Of a stretch of 12,177 nucleotides of DNA, positions 7,183-12,177 are shown in pieces. The notes under the pieces are model-generated. The model had not been told where the DNA came from. It saw nothing but the letters and a program-made list of their open reading frames with translations, and did no database searches. This DNA is from an uncultured bacterium (lineage in GTDB: Bacteria > Pseudomonadota > Alphaproteobacteria > CAISDR01). Location of the stretch: contig CAISDR010000635.1 of assembly GCA_903884125.1 (NCBI GenBank), positions 1-12,177 of the forward strand, given 5' to 3'. How positions within the stretch are numbered: the first letter of the stretch is position 1; each line of letters begins with the position of its first letter. The position numbers were made by a program, and so were the translations under genes.

Positions 7183-7593
7183 CTACTTGCCGGAGTCGAA
7201 TACTTTTTTTCGCATTGCTTCTGCCCTGGTACGGTGACTTTCGGCTTCAGCTTCCTTTTGATCCGCCTCAAGACGAATTGAACCGGCGTCACGTGACATA
7301 TTACTTGCCGCCATCTCACATCCAGCCGGACGGGCCGGATCAGGACCTTCCTGATCGCATTTCGGATTGCGCTGCCGTGCCATTGCTTCGAATGCAGCAG
7401 CTTTGGCCCTCAGGCTTGCAATCTGATCATCCAGCCGTTGCGCCAGGCAGAGTTCGTAGCCAATTGGGCCAAGACTTGATAACTCACAGGCCCGCTCTGG
7501 TAAAGCGATTACTTGGATCGGACAAAGTGCCCAAGTAATCAATATTAAAGCCCCCGCATTGCGACCGATGCGGAACAAAACGCAAGTTTTCAC
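7183..7593 (-). CDS. Small secreted protein of unknown function with four mature cysteines
   Basis: I do not recognise a family. The likely start is GTG at 7593, preceded by GAGG at 5 bases and lying 13 bases after the DksA-like stop; the longer frame starting at 7704 would overlap that gene in another frame. The 136-residue product begins with a basic then hydrophobic stretch (residues 1-30, GALILITWALCPIQVIA), a plausible signal peptide cut near Ala30. The mature part holds Cys36, Cys49, Cys79 and Cys92, enough for two disulphides, and two charged helical stretches, about 51-73 and 107-133, rich in Ala, Glu, Arg and Lys, probably coiled coils. A periplasmic location is inferred. The next gene, 62 bases on with no terminator, is a kinase with a periplasmic sensor domain, so the two may be linked, but nothing shows an interaction. 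Confidence 0.65.
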   Translation of the reverse strand: MKTCVLFRIGRNAGALILITWALCPIQVIALPERACELSSLGPIGYELCLAQRLDDQIASLRAKAAAFEAMARQRNPKCDQEGPDPARPAGCEMAASNMSRDAGSIRLEADQKEAEAESHRTRAEAMRKKVFDSGK

Positions 7594-7606
7594 GGCAGCC
7601 TCAGGA

Positions 7607-7846
7607 TCAGTGCTTGGCAATGCAGGCACCGCATACCAGAACCGATGGATCCCGTTCAAGACGAAGAATGGCAATCGGCTCGCCACACGTATCGCAAAAG
7701 CCATAGGTGCCGCTGTCCAGTCGATCGAGCGCTGCTTCTATTCGCGCCAGCTTATGCAAACTATGTGCATGTGGATCGTCCGCTTGGCGCTTGTTGCGCA
7801 ACTCATCCATCAAAACACCACCGGGACGGATCCTGTCGGTTTGCAT
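7607..7846 (-). CDS. Small DksA/TraR-family zinc-finger protein
   Basis: A 79-residue frame ending in the C4 zinc finger typical of DksA/TraR: Cys51-X2-Cys54-X17-Cys72-X2-Cys75, preceded by the family's conserved helix (LARIEAALDRLDSGTYGFCDTC shortened here to its key parts: RIEAALDRL, DSGTYGFCDTC). Full DksA is about 150 residues with a long coiled coil; this one is of TraR size and lacks most of it. Family members bind in the RNA polymerase secondary channel and alter initiation; that role is inferred, and short members also occur with no known effect. The start is uncertain. ATG at 7846 has only a weak GAAG-like site; Met13 at 7810 would give 67 residues and overlaps, as TGATG, the stop of a small upstream frame with an excellent ribosome site. 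The secreted-protein gene follows after 13 bases, suggesting an operon. Confidence 0.85.
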   Translation of the reverse strand: MQTDRIRPGGVLMDELRNKRQADDPHAHSLHKLARIEAALDRLDSGTYGFCDTCGEPIAILRLERDPSVLVCGACIAKH

Positions 7847-7938
7847 AAGTCTTCGCTCTGGCGTTCGAAACCAAACCGGAAGGCAGCCGGCAATGCGGCA
7901 GGATGAGAACAGAATTCAATCATCTGTATGCTGGGCAT
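7810..7938 (-). CDS. Candidate 42-codon leader peptide overlapping the dksA-like start
   Basis: An ATG at 7938 is preceded by GGAGGT with 7 bases between, the best ribosome binding site on the minus strand in this area. The frame runs 42 codons (start MPSIQMIEFCSHPA, end SVPVVF) and its TGA at 7812-7810 shares one base with ATG Met13 of the DksA-like frame. The product resembles nothing I know. It may be a translated leader coupling ribosomes to the zinc-finger gene, or chance. Codon choice is not decisive over so short a stretch. Confidence 0.35.
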   Translation of the reverse strand: MPSIQMIEFCSHPAALPAAFRFGFERQSEDLCKPTGSVPVVF

Positions 7939-8050
7939 TCCGACCACCTCCCATCCCAATCGGCACCAGTTGGTACCGTGCCAGCCCATTGAGTGTGGAG
8001 CCGACTGCTTATTCAGGATGCAAGTTGAACACGGCAGGGCACTGACACCT

Positions 8051-8069
8051 CTGCGGCGTTCCGTCGCAG
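8051..8069 (-). other. Small hairpin 29 bases downstream of gcvPB
   Basis: On the minus strand CTGCGACG, loop GAA, CGCCGCAG forms an 8-bp stem with one A-C mismatch. No T-run follows, so it is not a proper intrinsic terminator; it could protect the 3' end of the gcv mRNA or slow the polymerase. The rest of 7939-8097 holds no gene I can support. It must carry the 3' end of the gcv transcript and any promoter for the signalling block, for which I see no clear -35/-10 pair. Confidence 0.3.
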
Positions 8070-8097
8070 AACGAATATTTGTGCCCGTTTGCCCGGA

Positions 8098-9675
8098 CTA
8101 CTCGGCGGCTGCCCGTACCGGTTCCTCTCCACCCCAGCGCAGTTTCGGTTTGCGCGCGGCCGCTGTTTCGTCAAGCCTGCGCCGCGGTGCCAGCTGAGGC
8201 GCGTCGAGAAACCTCTGTTTTTCGCCGCTTTGGGCAGCATTGGCCAGAGCCAGCAAAGTTTCGGCAAATGCATCCAGACTGGCGCGGCTTTCGCTTTCCG
8301 TGGGCTCGATCAGCAGGGCACCATGCACAACCAGCGGAAAATACATTGTCATGGGATGGTAGCCTTCATCAATCATTGCCTTGGCAAAATCGAGCGTCGT
8401 GATCCCGGTATCCTTCAGGAAGCGGTCATCAAAAAGGGCCTCATGCATGCATGGACCGGAAAAGGATGGCGTCAGCTTTTCTGACAGGCGGACAAGCAGG
8501 TAGTTCGCTGCCAGAACGCTGTCTTCTGCAACCTGTCGCAGGCCGTCGCCACCATGGCTGAGCATATAGGCCAGCGCCCGAACAAACATACCCATCTGAC
8601 CATGGAACGCACTTATCCGGCCACAGGGCGAGGCACCGCCTGTCCGGGCCTGATCAACCGTCTCGACCAGATGAAATCCCTGTTCGTCGTGAACCACATA
8701 GGGAACCGGCGCATAAGGGGCCAGCGCCCTGGACAACACGACTGGTCCCGCCCCCGGGCCGCCGCCGCCATGCGGCGTTGAAAAAGTTTTATGAAGATTG
8801 ATGTGCATGGCATCAACACCCAGATCACCCGGACGCACGCGCCCGACAATGGCGTTGAAATTTGCACCGTCGCAATAGAAGTATCCGCCCACCGCATGAA
8901 CGGCATCGGCAATCGCAATCACGTCACGTTCAAACAGGCCGCATGTATTGGGATTGGTCACCATCACGGCTGCAACATCGGGACCAAGTGCTGCTTTCAA
9001 CTGGTCCAGATCAACACGCCCATCGCTATTTGCACGAATATTTTCAATCGTGAAACCGCACATGGCTGCCGTTGCCGGATTGGTGCCATGGGCGCTTTCA
9101 GGTGCGAGAATGCGGGTACGCCGTTCGCCGCGTGCTTCGAGTGCTGCCTTGATGGTCATCAGGCCGCATAGTTCACCATGCGCGCCAGCCTTTGGACTTA
9201 ACGCCACCGCCGGCATGCCGGTCAGGGTTTTCAGCCAGTGAGCCAGTTGATCCATCAGTTCCAGCGCACCCTGAACCGTGGATTGGGGTTGCAGGGGATG
9301 AAGATCGGCAAATCCGGGCAACCGCGCCAGTTTTTCATTAAGGCGCGGATTATGTTTCATCGTACACGATCCCAAAGGATACAGCCCCATGTCGATGGCA
9401 TAGTTCAGTCGCGACAGGCGCACGTAGTGGCGTACCACTTGCGGTTCGGCAAGTCCGGGCAGGCCGATCGCCGATTTGCGACGCAGGCGACCAAGCCGCC
9501 CATGATCATATCCGGGCACATCGGGCAGATCGACGCCGCTGCGTCCGTGCATGCCCTGCTCAAATATCAGCGGATCATCATGCATCAGCCCCCGGTTACC
9601 CGAAAAAGTTGGCGTGGCGGGCTCAACCGATCCCAATGCGGATGGTCGAGTAGGACGGCCCGTGTTGCTCATCAT
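8098..9675 (-). CDS. gcvPB: Glycine dehydrogenase (decarboxylating) subunit 2
   Basis: A 525-residue PLP-dependent half of the split P protein of the glycine cleavage system. With GcvPA it decarboxylates glycine and passes the methylamine group to the lipoyl arm of GcvH in the cytoplasm. The PLP lysine is Lys296 in NLHKTFSTPHGGGGPG. Other family marks are YPLGSCTMKHNP (99-110), SPKAGAHGELCGL (160-172), APESAHGTNPATAAM (191-205), CDGANFNAI (268-276) and RTGGASPCGRISAFHG (344-359). Length agrees with other GcvPB proteins; a charged tail (about 497-525) extends past the conserved core. The start ATG shares one base with the gcvPA stop (TGATGATG); GAGG lies 7 bases before it. A second ATG at 9672 is equally possible. 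It is the last gene of the operon. Confidence 0.97.
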   Translation of the reverse strand: MMSNTGRPTRPSALGSVEPATPTFSGNRGLMHDDPLIFEQGMHGRSGVDLPDVPGYDHGRLGRLRRKSAIGLPGLAEPQVVRHYVRLSRLNYAIDMGLYPLGSCTMKHNPRLNEKLARLPGFADLHPLQPQSTVQGALELMDQLAHWLKTLTGMPAVALSPKAGAHGELCGLMTIKAALEARGERRTRILAPESAHGTNPATAAMCGFTIENIRANSDGRVDLDQLKAALGPDVAAVMVTNPNTCGLFERDVIAIADAVHAVGGYFYCDGANFNAIVGRVRPGDLGVDAMHINLHKTFSTPHGGGGPGAGPVVLSRALAPYAPVPYVVHDEQGFHLVETVDQARTGGASPCGRISAFHGQMGMFVRALAYMLSHGGDGLRQVAEDSVLAANYLLVRLSEKLTPSFSGPCMHEALFDDRFLKDTGITTLDFAKAMIDEGYHPMTMYFPLVVHGALLIEPTESESRASLDAFAETLLALANAAQSGEKQRFLDAPQLAPRRRLDETAAARKPKLRWGGEEPVRAAAE

Positions 9676-11018
9676 CAGAGCACCTCTTTCAGCGCTGCAA
9701 TCAGGTCATCTGTATCCTGGGCTGTATTGGTTTCTGTCACCGCCAGAACTGCTGCATTTGCCAGCAAGGGTTCGTCCGGCCAAAGGCGTGACAATGGTAC
9801 GCCAGCCAGAATGCCACGGCCTGCCAGTCGTTCCACAACCGACGCTGCCGGCTGTCCGAAATCAATCGTGAACTCATTGAAGAATGTCGGCGTCAGAACC
9901 GAAATGCCGGATACGGCCGCAAGCCGGTCAGCAACATCCAGCGCATAGGCATGATTGAGTTCAGCCAGCCGGGTCAGACCGGCTTCGCCCAGCAGGGTCA
10001 GGTGAATTGAAAAAGCCAGCGCGCATAAGCCCGCATTCGTACATATATTGCTGGTGGCCTTGTCGCGACGGATATGCTGTTCGCGCGTTGACAGTGTCAG
10101 CACAAAACCACGCTTGCCATCGGCGTCCACTGTCTCGCCGACCAGACGTCCCGGCATCTGGCGCAGAAATTTTTCGCGGGTAGCAAACAGGCCAAGGTAA
10201 GGACCACCGAAATTCAGACCATTTCCCAGCGACTGGCCTTCGCCGACAACAATGTCAGCACCCATTTCACCGGGCGGGGTCAGCAGGCCTAACGAAACTA
10301 TTTCCGTGACCACCACAATCAGCAGCGCGCCGCGACCATGCACTGCCTGCGCCAAGGCAGACAGATCGCAGGCAGCACCAAACAGATTGGGATTTTGAAC
10401 CACAACACAGGCGGTCTGATCATCGATCATTCCAATCAGCCCATCCAGATCATCAATCGACGCCGGTGCCAGATGAACCTGACCACCACTTAAGGCGTGT
10501 ACGGTTTCGATCACAGCGCGATAATGGGGATGCACCCCACCCGAGACAATGGCCCGCTGACGGCGCGTGATCCGGCTGGCCATCAGGACTGCTTCGCCCG
10601 CAGCAGTCGAGCCGTCATACATTGATGCATTCGCAACATCCATGCCGGTCAGCATCGCGACCTGAGTCTGGAATTCAAACAGATACTGAAGCGTGCCCTG
10701 GGCAATTTCCGGCTGATATGGCGTATAAGACGTCAGAAATTCCGACCGCTGAATAAGATGATCCACACTCGCCGGGACATGATGGCGATAAGCGCCAGCG
10801 CCGATAAAAAATGGCGCAGAGCCAGCTGAAAGATTTTTTCCCGCAAGCGCCGACAGTTTTCGTTCTACCCCCAGTTCGCCCAAATGGGGCGGCAGTTCAA
10901 GCGGATGAAAATGTCGAGCCTGTTGTGGAACATCAACAAACAGATCATCGATGGATTTTGCCCCGATCATCGCCAGCATTTCGGCGCGGTCATGAGGGGT
11001 CAGCGGCAGATAGCGCAT
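9675..11018 (-). CDS. gcvPA: Glycine dehydrogenase (decarboxylating) subunit 1
   Basis: A 447-residue alpha half of the split glycine decarboxylase, homologous to the N-terminal half of single-chain GcvP. It has the PLP-enzyme fold but not the cofactor lysine, which is in GcvPB. Signature stretches are FIGAGAYRHHVPASVDHL (71-88), TSYTPYQPEIAQGTLQ (96-111), TGMDVANASMYDGSTAAGEA (124-143), VVVQNPNLFG (205-214) and STREQHIRRDKATSNICTNA (310-329). Length is typical. The ATG at 11018 overlaps the gcvH stop by one base (TGATG), with GGGGAG about 9 bases upstream inside gcvH, so translation is probably coupled. Together with gcvPB it gives the usual alpha2beta2 P protein. Confidence 0.97.
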   Translation of the reverse strand: MRYLPLTPHDRAEMLAMIGAKSIDDLFVDVPQQARHFHPLELPPHLGELGVERKLSALAGKNLSAGSAPFFIGAGAYRHHVPASVDHLIQRSEFLTSYTPYQPEIAQGTLQYLFEFQTQVAMLTGMDVANASMYDGSTAAGEAVLMASRITRRQRAIVSGGVHPHYRAVIETVHALSGGQVHLAPASIDDLDGLIGMIDDQTACVVVQNPNLFGAACDLSALAQAVHGRGALLIVVVTEIVSLGLLTPPGEMGADIVVGEGQSLGNGLNFGGPYLGLFATREKFLRQMPGRLVGETVDADGKRGFVLTLSTREQHIRRDKATSNICTNAGLCALAFSIHLTLLGEAGLTRLAELNHAYALDVADRLAAVSGISVLTPTFFNEFTIDFGQPAASVVERLAGRGILAGVPLSRLWPDEPLLANAAVLAVTETNTAQDTDDLIAALKEVL

Positions 11019-11389
11019 CAGGATTGACTCCCCACAAAGGCATCATAGGCGGCCTTGTCCATCAGGCCATCAAGAGCTGATGGATTGTCGAGTTTTATTT
11101 TTGCAAACCAGCCGTCGCCTTCCGCACTGGCATTGACCATATCGGGCGCATCCACCAGTGCCGAATTGATCTCCACGACTTCGCCGCCAACCGGGGCATA
11201 AACATCGCTGGCGGCCTTTACCGATTCCACAACCGCGATCTGGTCACCGGCGGCGATGCGCCTGCCGATTTCCGGGAGTTCCACGAACACAACATCGCCC
11301 AGCTGACCTTGCGCGAAATCCGTAATGCCAAAACTGGCAAGCGGTCCATCAAGGCGCACCCATTCATGATCTTTGGTATATTTTGTCAT
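11018..11389 (-). CDS. gcvH: Glycine cleavage system H protein (lipoyl carrier)
   Basis: A 123-residue lipoyl carrier that shuttles the aminomethyl group between the P, T and L proteins. The lipoylated lysine is Lys58 in VVESVKAASDVYAPVGGEV (54-72). The N-terminus YTKDHEWVR and the region FAQGQLGDVVFVELP (25-39) are typical. The start at 11389 is chosen over the in-frame ATG at 11413 because GGAG stands 8 bases upstream, the family begins at this point, and it leaves a 4-base gap after the gcvT stop instead of an overlap. Lipoylation enzymes are not in the window. Confidence 0.97.
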   Translation of the reverse strand: MTKYTKDHEWVRLDGPLASFGITDFAQGQLGDVVFVELPEIGRRIAAGDQIAVVESVKAASDVYAPVGGEVVEINSALVDAPDMVNASAEGDGWFAKIKLDNPSALDGLMDKAAYDAFVGSQS

Positions 11390-11393
11390 CAGA

Positions 11394-12177
11394 CTAGCTC
11401 CGTGGCTTGGCATAGCGATGGGGCACGAATGGCATGCTGGTTATTCGTGCAGGATGGATTTTGTCGCGGATATTCAGGCCAATGGGCGTATTCGCCTGTG
11501 CAAACTGGCTTTGAACATAGCCCATGGCGATGGGTGCATTCAGACTGGGCGAAAAAGTGCCCGATGTGACATGGCCGATGGCTTTACCATGCTGATCCAC
11601 AATCATGGTCCCGGCGCGTGCCGGTGCACGACCATCGGGCAATATGCCAACCCGCCTGACCTTTGGTACGTCGGCCAGTTCGCCAAGGATGCGCCCGGCA
11701 CCGGGAAAGCCGCCATCCGCGCGCCGGCGTTTTGAAATGATCCAGCCAAGGCCTGCTTCTATCGGACTTGTGGCCTCATCAATATCATGGCCGTATAAAC
11801 ACAGGCCCGCCTCCAGACGAAGACTGTCACGCGCACCAAGGCCGATGGCACGCACTTCGGGCTCGGCAAGAAATCGCTCCCAGATCACAGCGGCGAAACT
11901 TGCAGGCAGCGAAATTTCAAACCCGTCTTCACCGGTATAGCCTGATCGGGTGACAATGGCTTCGATGGAGGCGATTGACATAATCGCGATCTGCATGAAT
12001 TTGAGTTTTTCGGCCTGGGGAGCAAATCGTGTCAGCACGTCCAGCGCCTTTGGTCCCTGTAGCGCGATCAGCGCGCGTGCGGGCAGTTCGGTCAGGCCTG
12101 CATCCCCGCCCAGTCCCATGCGCAGATGTGCGAAATCAACTGCCTTGCGTCCGGCATTCACCACCACAAACAATCGC
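11394..12177 (-). CDS. gcvT: Glycine cleavage system T protein (aminomethyltransferase), N-terminus beyond the right edge
   Basis: The C-terminal 260 residues are visible; the family is about 370 residues, so roughly 110 are missing, including the start. The frame stays open to the edge, where it reads RLFVVVNAG, a conserved GcvT stretch. Further marks are SGYTGEDGFEISLP, GLGARDSLRLEAGLCLYGHD, TSPIEAGLGW, GHVTSGTFSPSL and the terminal PFVPHRYAK. The T protein releases ammonia from the aminomethyl-lipoyl arm of GcvH and transfers the one-carbon unit to tetrahydrofolate. The gene stops 4 bases before gcvH, so it heads the visible operon. Any promoter or glycine riboswitch would lie outside the window. 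The internal TTG at 12173 is not the real start. Confidence 0.96.
   Translation of the reverse strand, partial: RLFVVVNAGRKAVDFAHLRMGLGGDAGLTELPARALIALQGPKALDVLTRFAPQAEKLKFMQIAIMSIASIEAIVTRSGYTGEDGFEISLPASFAAVIWERFLAEPEVRAIGLGARDSLRLEAGLCLYGHDIDEATSPIEAGLGWIISKRRRADGGFPGAGRILGELADVPKVRRVGILPDGRAPARAGTMIVDQHGKAIGHVTSGTFSPSLNAPIAMGYVQSQFAQANTPIGLNIRDKIHPARITSMPFVPHRYAKPRS

Noticed and set aside
7594..7704. Longer start at 7704 for the secreted-protein gene
   Set aside because: It would overlap the DksA-like zinc finger in another frame; the GTG at 7593 has a ribosome site and is followed at once by a signal-peptide-like sequence.
11390..11413. Upstream ATG at 11413 for gcvH
   Set aside because: It would overlap gcvT and add eight residues not typical of the family; the ATG at 11389 has GGAG at good spacing.

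Overview
The window reads as ordinary, densely coded chromosome of a Gram-negative bacterium, most likely an alphaproteobacterium of moderately high GC. This is inferred from codon use biased to G/C at third positions, the split glycine decarboxylase in a gcvT-gcvH-gcvPA-gcvPB order, a form II-like molybdenum hydroxylase large subunit, a transglutaminase/DUF2126 protein, and a membrane-bound hybrid histidine kinase. No phage, insertion sequence, CRISPR array, rRNA or tRNA was seen. Nearly all genes lie on the minus strand; the one clear plus-strand gene encodes a glycine-rich RRM protein.

Left block (1-3485, minus strand). A molybdenum hydroxylase large subunit (aldehyde oxidase/xanthine dehydrogenase type) is followed after 30 bases by the N-terminal 385 residues of a transglutaminase joined to DUF2126, which runs off the left edge. 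No FeS or FAD partner subunit of the hydroxylase lies in the window.

Middle (3486-4909). About 800 bases hold no convincing gene but do hold several palindromes: a perfect 13-base inverted repeat, an abutting 13-base palindrome, and a terminator-like hairpin plus a second strong hairpin just before the RRM gene. The RRM gene ends at a terminator shared with the convergent histidine kinase gene.

Signalling block (4910-7938, minus strand). A small DksA/TraR-type zinc-finger gene, a small secreted cysteine-containing protein of unknown function and a hybrid histidine kinase follow one another with gaps of 13 and 62 bases. Just upstream is a 42-codon open frame with a very good ribosome binding site; it ends in a TGATG stop/start overlap at Met13 of the DksA-like frame.

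Right block (8098-12177, minus strand). This is the glycine cleavage operon gcvT (5' end outside the window), gcvH, gcvPA, gcvPB, with gaps of 4 bases or 1-base TGATG overlaps. T, H and the two P subunits together split glycine into CO2, ammonia and methylene-tetrahydrofolate; the L protein is elsewhere.

Most of the window is well-known biology. The points most worth a second look are the double-hairpin leader of the RRM gene, the possible coupled leader peptide at the dksA-like gene, the palindrome cluster upstream of the orphan hydroxylase, and the DUF2126 protein with whatever lies beyond the left edge.
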